The notes beneath the pieces were generated by a model. The model saw only the letters and a list, made by a program, of their open reading frames with translations, did not search any database and was not told the origin of the DNA. A stretch of DNA of 64,000 nt from Lepisosteus oculatus. Taxonomy: Eukaryota; Chordata; Actinopteri; Semionotiformes; Lepisosteidae. The position numbers and the translations under genes are program-made. The stretch covers positions 13,413,501 through 13,477,500 of the forward strand of contig NC_090704.1 in NCBI RefSeq assembly GCF_040954835.1, given 5' to 3'. Below are positions 53,701 through 64,000 of this stretch, piece after piece (position 1 is the stretch's first letter; each line of letters opens with the position of its first letter).

Positions 53701-56673
53701 GCTTAACTGTGGCAAGACTCTGGGCTCCAATCACCAGCTTTGCAAAGCTGTTGATTTCAGTGTTATTGATAGTGCTGAAATCAAACACATGGTGGAAGTT
53801 AGAAGCCTTGGTATAACTTTTGACCAAGTTGTCAAGTGAAGTGCATGCTAGGAATGTCACAAGAATATCATTCTTCCACCTGCTCAAGAACCTAGTGCTC
53901 CCTGTCTAAACCTCAGATTCACACGGTCAAGCTTGATAGATTTTGCATTTTCTCAGCACTCAGAAAACTTGATTTTGAAAATAATCACAATTCTAAATTA
54001 TAGCAATTACAAAAGACAAAGAATTTGTTTACACATTTTGCCTGGCAGTTATTCAAGGATGAGAAGAAGGAGACCTCTTTCATGATTTTATCAGAAGCAG
54101 CTTCTTAGGCAGTTACCATGAGCTCAGACTTGTTTCCTTTGTCAGAAGCATAATAAACATTGAGAAAAATGTTTAGAGATAAAGTAGATACAAATTAAAA
54201 ACTGAAATATCCCATTGTACGAAAAGAACCACTTTACTTTCTGTAGGGCAGAACACTTTTTCAATGAATACTTTCTGTACTTAGCATGCCCAGAAAGACA
54301 CCTACCTATATCATTGAGGGTGAATTTCAATGATGGGGAAGAGGCAGTTCCCAACTTATTTGATGCTGTAACCCAGACTGAGTATTTCACTTCTGAATGA
54401 AGCACTGGAAAAATCACATATTCAGAGCCAGAATGAGAGGCTAAATGCTTTGTACCATTATAAGATTCGGTTTTCACCCTGAAACAAAGAACAATAACCT
54501 CCAGTGAAACAACCATTTAGTACTCTATTGGCATGTGTCACCAAGAGCAAGATAACAGCTATTTTCAATTTCCACAAGTGTTTTTGCAAATGTTATTTTA
54601 ATGTATATGACTGGGTAGCAAAGGAAATGTTTTGCCATTTAAAGAACAGAAACTCAGTGACCTAAAACCTTATCCACAAAGAAACCATGCAGCATGAGTA
54701 ATACTGTTGATTTTTAACGAAATTCATTCCAAGAAACTCTAAAAGAACTCTCTGCCCCTTTATTCTGATTTATAGAAGGGAGGGTGTAAAAAATAAATCT
54801 AAGTTTATATTCAAAAGATCCAGAAGGAATATTTGTTCTTCTCACTCACCAAAGCTCATATGTAGTTTCAATGTGTGTGTTACTTCCCTTTTTCCACCTG
54901 CATGTTATGTCTCCATAATTTCCATTCTGAATACATATTAGGTTCTGGGGAACATCAGGTGAAACTGTAGGGCAACCACAGACTGTTTAGTGCTCAGAAT
55001 GTAAAGGTCATGGTTTTAGTTCAAGTAATGTGCACAAAATACATTGACTTCCTACACCGGAGATACCAAAGAAAGGAAGACTACGTGAACTACAGTCACT
55101 GAATTCAGATACCTTTTTTTATTTGCAAAGATGCTGTCTACAAGCATCAGAGTAAGAGAAAGAATAACACTATTTTGGCCAGTGTAAGGAAAATACATAA
55201 CAAGCATTACACTACTGCAAGTGCTATTTTTAAAACTGTTACCATCACTCACTTAAGGGATTGGTACTTTCAAGTAGAGTAGTTCTCCACCCTTGCAGGA
55301 TGTTCAGATGGAACATTTAGGGAAGTGAACTTATTTTAATAAAGAAAGAGGCACTACACAAAGGGGCACTTCTCAGATTAAAGACATGATGCACGTTTTC
55401 AATAATGACATTACATTTTCTAACAGTAAATATATCCTCTTGGTTTTTGTAATGCTTAATATTAAATTGGCAGGCAATGGGATACAAAACTAAATTTAAT
55501 TAATGTGAAACTAAGAATGAACACACAGAGACATGCATGTACTTAGGTGTCCTAGACAAAGAACCGCAAGTGGTACTGAAATGGAATACTTACGTCCAGC
55601 AAGGATGTCTAATCCACATGGTTCATAGAGAGGTTCATCTGGTGCACACTTACAAACAAACACTGTTCTGTGTTTCCTCAGCTCTGTCTTCAATAACAGA
55701 GTTGTGGAATTGTATTCAATGAAATTATATTCCTGGTTTGTATCTCTAAAGATGGCTTTCCTGCATCTTCCTGTAACAAATTTCTTAAAGGTGCAGTACA
55801 CTTCAATGCTTGAGCCCAGTTTGCCAAGTGTACCATTGGTGGCAAATATAGCACACAGCTTCTCTAAGAAAAGTACAGAAAACAACAACTTCAAACCTCC
55901 TTAAAACGTATCTGACACACGATCAAAACTGTCATTTAAATCATTTTGTTTTTTTCCTTTTGTAGTTAGAAGTTGCAATGTGTCCATCATGTTTTCTGTT
56001 AGCTCAAACTAATTTAATCAGAATGTTCTTGTGATTTCACTTCATTATAACCAATTTAAAATGGTATATTTTTATCATTTGTATTATCCTCTCACAGGAG
56101 AATATTTTATCTGTAATATCATTGCTGTTGCTCCTCCCTTTAGCAAATCTCCATGAATTAAAAAAAGTGTAGCGATAAACATGTTTGTCCTAGGTATGAA
56201 ATAGTGTGTATCGTTGTAATTTTAAATTAATTAAAACCCACAACAGGATCCAAATAACATTTAGACACATCTGTGAAGTACGAACGCAAAATGCATTCCT
56301 AAAATATTAAAGACAACTGCAACGAAAATAAATCATGAATAAAATACAATTCTGAACAGAACACAAGTAGATAATCCAGAACAGAACATAATCTAGATAA
56401 ACTAGTCAGATCATGATCATAAACATTCCCATTGATATTTCACATACTGAGTTTTACTTCAGCTCAGATCTATGAGGACAACGATTTAGCATACATTTGC
56501 TTCGAGCAATACAACAGCAAGTGACATTCAAATGTTGCATTAAACATGTAATGAAATTAAGGTTTATAAACAGAAAACCCCAAATGTGGGAAAGGGTATT
56601 ACGTACCACTTGCTCCTCTACTGTACAGCAGAAAGATCAAGTTGAGGGTAAACCAGCTCCATATGACAGGCAT
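41748..56673 (-). CDS. il12rb2: Interleukin-12 receptor beta-2 chain
   Basis: Signalling chain of the IL-12 receptor on T and NK cells, activating JAK2 and STAT4. Fifteen exons (minus): 56607-56673, 55594-55863, 54850-54964, 54306-54478, 52472-52617, 50918-51059, 48914-48993, 47001-47208, 46078-46281, 44866-44967, 44635-44787, 44069-44209, 43660-43762, 43266-43353 and 41748-42257; 833 aa (human 862). Order: signal peptide (MPVIWSWFTLNLIFLLYSRG), Ig-like domain (about 23-112), cytokine-receptor module with DITCRW (113-304), three FNIII domains each from two exons (305-600), helix VLVSFLVWLFLVF, Box 1 region IPGNVPDPANSKWAKEY, and a 169-aa tail with STAT4-type DYIPSN and the IL12RB2-type end GKLTLDAVKIDC. 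Oddities: WSEWN instead of WSXWS, and intron 7 has a GC donor. Confidence 0.95.
41916..41933 (-). other. il12rb2: STAT4-docking-type motif DYIPSN in il12rb2 tail
   Basis: Human IL12RB2 recruits STAT4 through a GYLPSN tyrosine motif. The fish tail has DYIPSN in the corresponding C-terminal exon, about 60 residues before the end. Docking is inferred from similarity. Confidence 0.7.
47331..47872 (-). repeat. 5S rRNA-headed SINE (SINE3-like) in il12rb2 intron 8
   Basis: On the minus strand the head (47862-47811) reads ctaaccaggtgtgagtc, then gtcagtacttggatggg and agacctcctggg, the internal-promoter half of 5S rRNA (TTAGTACTTGGATGGGAGACC type). The body continues for about 450 bp ('gtgggtcttagtgcc', 'aagcgctttgtgtggc') to the 3' end 'atataagtgtaaggc'. 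It is a long SINE of the 5S class known in fish. Confidence 0.8.
51645..51968 (-). repeat. Family A SINE in il12rb2 intron 5
   Basis: Reverse-strand landmarks: 'cagagcctatactggcaagc', 'gtcagttgcagggcacac', 'ggtcaattttcccagaaacc', 'cccagaggaaacccgtatgaac', and the head 'ttccccagcactgaaaagcag'. Confidence 0.8.
53210..53940 (+). repeat. Degraded L2-type LINE fragment in il12rb2 intron 4
   Basis: Decayed plus-strand translation keeps reverse-transcriptase landmarks of the L2 clade: FQCGF near 53222 (compare FQSGFRPHHST) and, after 53640, EVRSLGITFDQ followed in another frame by NVTRISFFHLLKNL (compare NLGVIFD...NVTKxAFFHLRNI). It is antisense to il12rb2. Several frame breaks show that it is dead. 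Confidence 0.55.
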
Positions 56674-56986
56674 CAGGCTCCTTTACAAACAGCGGAAGGT
56701 TTTTCTATGGAAGAAACGGGCGAGACTTAGATTCCGGCTTTGGCTGTCAAACCTCGTCCTTCTGTAAGACGCCATGTCATTTTTAAATGTTGCAGTTTCT
56801 ACCTTGATGTTGTATGTATGTCGTATAATATCCCGTTTTTAAAGGGATCACCAACGAAGCATCAACAAATGTCCCGTCGAAGAATCAGGACATGAGCATG
56901 CTGTATGTCCATGCACGCTTTTCTTCAACAGGAGCAATTCAGCGGGACCAGATTAAAAAGTATATTAACAAACATGCCAATTATAT

Positions 56987-57190
56987 TGTAACGCATATGG
57001 CCGACAGGTACTGTGTACCGCCCTTCCCTGTGATAGCAGGACCACAGCCCCTGGGCTGTAGAGAGATCTCTCTTTAGCTCACCGGGCTGGGTCCCTGTTG
57101 GGTGACACGGGAATCCCAGGTTCGAGCCCCCGACGGTGCGGGGCCGACCTAATGCGGAAAGGGCGCCCACCTGAACCCCGTTGCGTTACA
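56987..57190 (+). repeat. Solo-LTR-like or SINE-like element with tRNA-like Pol III boxes, copy 2
   Basis: The 204-bp element runs from TGTAACGC to GCGTTACA, an exact 8-bp inverted pair, flanked by the 4-bp duplication ATAT (56983-56986 and 57191-57194). An A box-like TAGCTCACCGGGCTGG is at 57075-57090 and a B box GGTTCGAGCCC at 57119-57129. It is about 300 bp upstream of the il12rb2 start codon, transcribed away from it. It is non-coding, GC-rich and clearly homologous to 11486-11719. Confidence 0.7.
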
Positions 57191-57194
57191 ATAT

Positions 57195-60100
57195 TTACTA
57201 GTTAGCGGTGCTAAATACTCTTCATACCATGTCATGGTTTGCTGCCCACACTTATCTGATGCATTGCCACTATGGTTTCTTAACAAACCCATGCATCAAC
57301 TGTTTTTACAGTTATCTATGACCAAAACAAATCTAGATTTAACAATTTACATTGTCCTTTCACTTCATGGCTTGGAGAGAAAACTCAACAACAGCATTCG
57401 AATTATATTATATTATTATATTATTTTGGCTCTGAAAATCAAGGCGCTGTTAACGTTAACTGCAATGTCGGCTAACTGAAGAATGTTATAATGCAGTATA
57501 AAGACATTTTAGACTAAAGAGTGGGAATTTTCCGACTCATTCACTGCTCACAAACTAGCAAGGGTAATTTATCTTTTTGATTGTATCAGTTAAATCCCGT
57601 AAACCAAATCAATTTACTAATTCTAGAAGCGCGTGCAGCACCTGCCACTTACTAATCTGGTGGTGATCAGTTTCATGATCGTAATGTTGTACAGAACTCA
57701 GGAATTATTCCAGCATTTGCTTTATAATCACTAAAGTCGCTGTAAAAAATGTACTGATGTTCAACAGTAAACACCAAATCCGATGTGAATAAAGACACCG
57801 CCTCGTGTTACACTTCGATGTAAAAAAACACTGATCTTCGCGTAGAAATCACCGTTAATCTTAAAAAAAAAGACTTGATATTTATGAAAAATGAAGCATC
57901 GAAAAACGTTTTTTTCTATTCTTAATAAATTTTACTTGCCTACAGTATCCCAGTGGTGCATAGGTTTTCATATTTATGAATTCCCTGGAAGAACATCCTA
58001 ACTTTGCAGGAGTAGTTCACGGATACGAGTCAAATGATCACGTCTTCTGCCCAGTGCTGCACACCAGTGCGTCGTCAACAGTGGTTTTAATGTCTCTACA
58101 TGAGCTTTTTGCGACATGATTCAACTCAACCATCCACGCGTGACCAGCTCTGTCCTCTGTTCCTCTGCTAACAGCAGGAGTTCAAAACCTGTTTTAATGT
58201 TTTGAAACACAGACGCTTCACCAGAGCAAAATACTGTTTTATAAGAAAAAAAGCAAAAGTTTTTTTTTTCTTTTCAAAAAGGTTATTTAAAACTAGTAGA
58301 CAATGTTGCACATTTCAATGCAGGGTTAGCTAAATAAAGATTTTTAATTTTTTATTAGGTCAGTCACCAGTGTAGTAAGTCAATTCTTGCTAATTGTATT
58401 CTGTCTTTGGAACAGTATATGCACATACATGGTACAAAATAAGTACAGAATCTGAATCTCTACCATTGGTTTTTGAATTGAACGGAAATAACTATTCAAG
58501 TGCATATATGAGATGATCAAATGAATCTATTTTCAATGCATACCTTTCGGGGTTTTCATCCATTACTGACAGGACAGTTAACTGTGCATATTTGTAACCT
58601 AGAGAATCACGATCAAGAATTATTAAAAGAAAATGGTTACAAACGAGAGGTTCCAATTTGGACCTCTAGCTTGAGGATTTAAGTATCTAATTGATCTGCA
58701 GATTTCAGCCAACCATTTTTTTAATGTCTTAACAACATGGCTGGTAGCTTGTTCTTGCCTCTCACAACCTTTTTGTCTGAAAGTGCCTCCTCTTCTTAGT
58801 TCTACAGTATGTACTTCCCCTTAAGTTTCCATTTGTGTCCTCTGGTTCGTGTTTCGCTGTTGAGTTGCAAGAAGCAGGGTTAGGGTTTGTCGATTCCTTG
58901 CAGGATTTTGAACACTGCATAGTTCTTGTAGTCTTCTCTGTTAAAAACAAAAAAACCTCAGTTTTTTACGTCAAAGTAGGACTTCCTTTTGAACCTCTCA
59001 ATATATACAGTTGCTCTGCTTGTGACTGATTCCAAAACAGAAACATCTACCATCATGTCGTGATCAAAATTCTCCATAATATTTGAAACGATACATTGGT
59101 CTTTTATACAGCAGGTGCAGAAAGTAAGATGTTATTAATCCAACGTTTGGTTAGATTATAATTTAATTTATACCATGATAAAATCAAAAGTTCAAGACGC
59201 CGTCTATTCACAAATGTATCAACCCGGTAGCTGATAACAGCTTTTTTCCACATAATTGTTCTACTCAGTTATTTCTACGCACTATCAAGCCTGTCAAGTG
59301 TAAATAACCCACTGCTAATGATGAGTAGTTGTGATTTAATTCTGGCACTTTAATATTCATCATTCACAGACAAGTAAATCCCCTTGAGCTTTCAGCTGAT
59401 GAACCTTATCAGCCTTATTAAAATGGAAATATTTTCTTTTGTGCCATGCAGTCTGAACATCATCATTGGGAAGAAGGAGGGTTTTTTAAAGTTCTTGCAT
59501 TTCATCTCTAAAAATAATTCAGGGAGAATCCTTCAAACTTCAAAATTCTGTGATAAATAAATGTCTCTTTCAAGGAAAAGACCACCTGCATATTGAATCT
59601 GTGTTGTTATTAATTTGGATTCCAAACTGAATCCAAAGAAATAAAACAAAGTGTTGCATTCGTTATTAGAAAAAAAATTGAGGAGGTAGTGTACTTAAAA
59701 ACAATTGTTACGTCTGCACATTGTAGAAAAACTGAATGTACCAAACCTAAAGGTAATAGACAGGTGGGTAATTTCTGGACTTTCAGGACTCAGTGTAGTC
59801 TAACCACAACTCAGCACTGGTAATAGAAATGACTGTTCAAAGGTTAAGTATATGTGACAGCAAGGTGAATGTACAGTATAGAACCTCCTATTTGTCACTT
59901 AATATGTTGTTGAAATTATTTTACTTTTATTTACATCTATTACTTTTTTAGCTTTAATACAGTATGTGGCTCTTTCAAACAAGCCTTTGTTTTAAAGCTG
60001 CAGTGCCATATATTCTAATTCTTTAAGCATAGAATTTTAGTTTATACTGTGTATATCCATTGATCCATTAATAGAAAGCTAGGTCATTATCAGTTCAGCA

Positions 60101-62749
60101 TGTTCAGTTATGTCACAGAAGCATCCCAGAACCTATTACACATATACTGTATAGGGTAGAAGGTGAAACTTGGAGGACCTGCCTGCTATCTCTCTGTACA
60201 GGTCAGAAGTCAATCACAGGTCTATTGACAAACTAAACATTTAGAGTAGCTAATCAGACCTCACCAGTGTTCCTCTGGGAGGGATGAGCAAACCAGAGAG
60301 TCCACATAAAGCCTGAAGGATCATGCAAACTCCACACAGATGGGCGCCACAGTCCAGAGCCAATAACAGGCACAAGGTAAGGGTACACCCTGGACTGAAC
60401 ACCAGCCCATTGCAGATAAGACACAGACACAAGACATGCAAACACTCGCATCAGGGCCAATTTCCCTAGAAGCCAATTGACCTACCAGTATGTCTTTGGA
60501 CTGTGCAGGGAAACTGGAGCACCCTTAGGAAAGCCACATGAACACAGGGAGAAAATTTAGACTCCACATAGATAGCACCCTGGGCATTCAACCCAGTGCT
60601 CCAGCACTTTGAGACAGCAATGCTAATGACAGTGCCATTGGGCTGCCCCTGACTGAACTAGTGCCACATTTTTGTAGCATGTGAAAATTACATGAGGGAA
60701 TAAGTCTGTTTCAAAGTGTAATGAGAGTGTGATGTTTGCTTTCCTTTCAATGTGTAGATTAAATTAAAATAATTCAAAGACAATTTTTGGTATCAAAGTG
60801 TTCAGCTTAATTAACATCTATCTGGGAAACAATGAACAAAGAATAACCAAAACCCATGTAGTAAAATCAGTGCCAAATGATGTTGGATGGCTGTTAACTG
60901 TCATTAGATTTTTTTGAAGATGTTGAATCTTCTTAAACTGGAGATCTAGGCATAGCAAGGTGACGTAAATTATGTATAATGCTAATCTTTGAATTTTTGT
61001 CAATATTTGAAGTCGCGTATTTATTTACTACTAGGTTTAAATAGTTTGTTATTCTCTCATTCTCTCCTTCTCTGTTATTTGTTATTCTTTCATTCTCTCA
61101 TTCTCTCAGCCTGAACCAAGATTATAGATTAATATAAACAAATAGATAAACACGGTTTTCGCTGTGTCAGATAGTTCAGACGTAATATCATGGCGTTGAT
61201 CTAAGATGATAATATATTTTGGATATATGAGGCAGTTGTAATGAAATAACAGAAGTATGGTTAACATTATCTCACAATGCCACCCAGGGAAGTAACAAGA
61301 GTATAGACAATTATATTTTGTTTTAAGCAAGATTTTCATCAAGATAATCTTGCTTACCAGTTATGGTATATCATTATTTTGTCCAATGTCATTCTCACAA
61401 TGTGATTGTGTCCTGTTTAGTATTTTTCTGTTACTTAAAATGAACAGAACTGAGTAATTTAAAGCATTTTATACTAAGCCTAAATTAACTAAATAATGGT
61501 TTCGCTCATTCCGTAGTTTGCTGTCTGATTTAAAAGCATTACTGGTTTTTAATACACAAAAATGATAATAGGGATCTGGTGATGGAATAGTAATACTTTC
61601 ATGGAAAGCCTTCATAACATATTTTATCGCAGGTGTTAGAAATTAATGACCACATGGATGAGTTTTACACCCTTTTGATTCAGTTTGAAATTCACAAGAG
61701 AGAAACTGTATGGATAATACAGGAAACCGTGAAACTGATTTTGTGAGTTGGTGTTAAAATTACACGAATTATCCAGTAATTCAAAGCTTAAAATATTGTT
61801 TTTCACACCTTTATGAGTCATAGCACTTCTATTAATAAGAATATTGCATATATATCTAATCACTGAGCCTGCCTTTTGCACCAGCACAAAGGTGTGAAAA
61901 CTTACCACTTGTTTGAATATGTTGAAGAATATAATGCCTAAAAAGCAGAATTGTATGGAAGCTTAATTTCTATCATAAGAGGTAGTGTTCAGCCAATTAC
62001 ATGTTTCAAGGTTCGAACCTGATGCATTTCTCTCTTTGTTCTCATACATATGAAGCTTTTTTCAACATTAAAAAGGACAGACTTAAACAACGTGCAAATC
62101 TACTGGTTATATATGTTGATTATAACCAACAGTGTTCTACTTAATGAGGAATTATATATTTTTTGCTTTTCTTGCAAAAGTGTTGATAGGTACAGCATGA
62201 CTGGTACTAGCCATTGAGACTTGCAAATAAATGGAGCAAAAACATATATGAGGACATATATGAGATTACTTTTAAGAGTGACATTCTTTCCTAAATTACC
62301 AAAATGCATTGAATTTGCATGGATATAGAAAAAAAGAAAAGCTCACAGAAGCTTATTAAATTTAATGTTTTCTGTTTTACATTTCATTTTAGTGTGATAA
62401 TAAATAAAAAATAATAAAATTGGACCATTTAAAAATATAACATTCTCCATATTATTGTATCAAAACTAATGCTGAAAAGTTAGACACCAAACCACTTTAA
62501 TTTTTAGAAATCCGTGATTAACTTGACCCCAAAATGACCTTTTCAGAAAAGATGGCTTCCATGTTTGTTTTCATTAAAAGCAGCCAAATAGGACAAATGA
62601 GGGTTTTACCGATAGTTCTTAACAGCAGATCTATAAATATTATTCTTTCTGAAACTTACAGTAGTTCTCCTACATATGCTGGTAAAACCACTCATTCCAC
62701 AAAGTCTTAGTTCAGTCACAAAGTTAGAATCAACATCTCTGAAACCCTC
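57195..62749. other. Intergenic il12rb2-il23r and probable il23r 3' UTR
   Basis: No supported gene lies between the two receptors. The stretch is AT-rich; a compound SINE insertion occupies 60100-60655. The il23r 3' UTR should cover the part next to 62749; I could not fix its poly(A) signal. A T/C-rich 'attctctcattctct' patch lies at 61050-61110. Confidence 0.5.
60100..60655 (-). repeat. Compound family A SINE (two partial copies)
   Basis: 60345-60650 is a reverse-strand family A copy ('aagggtacaccctgg', 'agggccaatttccctagaagccaattga', 'agtatgtctttggactgtgcagg', head 'caacccagtgctccagcac'). Just before it, 60100-60345 repeats body landmarks of the same family ('gagcaaaccagagag', 'catgcaaactccacacag'), so two copies are joined or nested. 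Confidence 0.65.
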
Positions 62750-63690
62750 TTAGCAGTCACTCCATTCAACTTGTCGAAGAACAAACTGAGGGAAATAAGA
62801 TGTTGCCACAGCAGGTTCATATTCTGTAGCCTTCAGGCAGTTGACCAGTTCATCTGGAAGTAAGGTCGGACTCTGATTTGAGTCATCCATATGATATCCC
62901 TGCCCTGCATAGAATTCGTCTTGATGTGTTCCAGTGAAACCACTGTCCAAACTTCCATCTCTTTCTTCCTTTGTAGTCAAATTTGTGCTTGATCTTTCAT
63001 GTGTCATGTTCACAAGAAAGCTTGTCAATATTCCACAAACCCCTGGAGAACTAGCTTCTTCTGCCTGGATGGGATTTATCCAAGTATGGGGAGGCAGGAG
63101 GAAAGTACTTTCAAGTCCTTCTGCTAACTCATTCTTTTGGACTTCCTTTGAAATCTGTGGCTTGTATCCATGCCCTTCAATAGGAGTCACGTTGAACTTG
63201 TAATTTTGTAAGCAAACAGGCTTCACTCTTTCTCTCTCTGGACCTTCTGCATCTTGAGGAAATAAACTCTTTTCAATGGACGATGGAATGATTTCTTCCA
63301 CTCTTGTGATAGGAGGGTCACTGTAAGTGGACAGCCATGAAGAATCAGAATAATTCCTTTCTTTTTCCTTGAAGAAACAATGATGAAAAAAATATTAGTA
63401 CTCATTATGAAACTGAATCTCCAAAACAGCTACATATTCCATTTTATCATTGAATCTTAATGACAGAAAACAGATTATAACTATTAAAAGGATTATAACT
63501 ATTTACTGTAACATTTTCTATGGAAACTGGACTAGTCTAGAGACTAAACTTAGAAAACCAGAATGTGGCAGGTCTAAATTTATTAACAAGTTTGCTTACC
63601 TGCAGCAGTTTAATTACAGTACTGTTTTCAACTTTGGGGAATTTTTCAATTAACCACCTTGGTCCTCTTAATGCCCATATCCTTTTAATT
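62750..63690 (-). CDS. il23r: Interleukin-23 receptor, cytoplasmic tail (3' exons only)
   Basis: These are the last two coding exons of the IL-23-specific receptor chain, which signals through JAK2 and STAT3. Exon 63600-63690 encodes IKRIWALRGPRWLIEKFPKVE then NSTVIKLLQ, matching human IKRRILLLIPKWL...NMKNSNVVKMLQ just after the membrane helix. The final exon 62750-63367 encodes 205 aa with SDPPITRVEEI, GYKPQIS, DSLDSG-like SLDSGF, TLLPDELVNCL and STAT3-type SYFPQFVL, then stop. Similarity to human IL23R (GYKPQIS, LLPDEFVSCL, TYFPQNIL) is recalled and specific. The intron is 232 bp with GT-AG ends. The membrane helix and ectodomain exons lie beyond 64000; I could not support another exon between 63691 and 64000. 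It is tandem with il12rb2 in the same order as in human. Confidence 0.93.
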
Positions 63691-64000
63691 CTGTAAAAAA
63701 GGTCACCATCATCAATTGTACATAAAAAGTAGTAATGACCATCAATTAAATTAATATTTATCTGTCAATTGCAGGATGTATTGTAGGTTCAAACTAAAAA
63801 AGTAACTTAGCTTGAATGTATAGAAGCCACTAAGTATACAGGTTCTTTGGCACATGCAAGGACTATTGAAATTACCTCAGATTTAGGTGAGAGATCCATG
63901 TTGAATAATCTAATTCACGCCCACCATTGCACTTAAAAGTGACAAGTGACAGTTTTTGGCAGCAATGTTCTCAAGTTATTGTCTTGCTGGTCAAAAACAA

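Noticed and set aside
53555-53839. 94-aa plus-strand open frame as a gene
   Set aside because: Its C-terminal part matches decayed L2-type reverse transcriptase sequence, so it is a LINE remnant.
63860-63960. Candidate further il23r exon upstream of 63690
   Set aside because: Reverse-strand frames here lack a membrane helix and consensus splice sites in the needed phase; the helix exon probably lies beyond the window.

Overview
The window is vertebrate nuclear DNA, almost certainly from a ray-finned fish. It is AT-rich with ordinary GT-AG introns. It carries several fish-type SINEs: a tRNA-headed family ending in a GGATG tail, a second tRNA-headed family, and a 5S rRNA-headed SINE. The genes are single-copy with modest introns, and the linkage of human 1q23-type genes (DDR2, HSD17B7) to human 1p31-type genes (SERBP1, IL12RB2, IL23R) suggests a non-teleost or early-branching ray-finned fish (gar, bowfin or bichir-like). 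The species itself is inferred, not proven.

Layout: 1-6855 (+) holds the last ten coding exons of ddr2, the collagen receptor tyrosine kinase, from the end of the ectodomain to the stop. About 5 kb of 3' UTR or intergenic DNA follows. 12356-19366 (+) is a complete nine-exon hsd17b7 (sterol 3-keto reductase, 340 aa) with an SRE-like plus CCAAT promoter. 19.6-29.3 kb is mostly non-coding; it contains one intact unrecognised 115-aa single-pass membrane protein ORF on the minus strand (25365-25712). 29459-37499 (+) is a complete eight-exon serbp1 (mRNA and ribosome-binding RGG protein, 385 aa) starting in a CpG island and followed by a 3.5-kb 3' UTR. 41748-56673 (-) is a complete fifteen-exon il12rb2 (833 aa), convergent with serbp1. 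62750-63690 (-) holds the last two coding exons of il23r, whose upstream exons lie beyond the window.

How they relate: il23r and il12rb2 are tandem paralogues of the IL-12/IL-23 receptor family and point into serbp1, the same IL23R>IL12RB2><SERBP1 order as in human. The intracellular tails keep STAT-docking tyrosine motifs (DYIPSN in il12rb2, YFPQ in il23r). ddr2 and hsd17b7 are head-to-tail neighbours, also as in human, but here the two blocks adjoin.

The observations I think most worth a second look are: a 21-bp in-frame candidate microexon in serbp1 encoding HGYGGGR; two copies of a short element with TGTAACGC/GCGTTACA ends, 4-bp target duplications and internal tRNA-like Pol III boxes (solo-LTR-like, recalling the 5S-bearing Cassandra elements of plants); a GC-AG intron, a WSEWN variant of the WSXWS motif and a competing frame-breaking acceptor in il12rb2; and the unknown membrane protein. 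I saw no prokaryotic, CRISPR or viral coding system.
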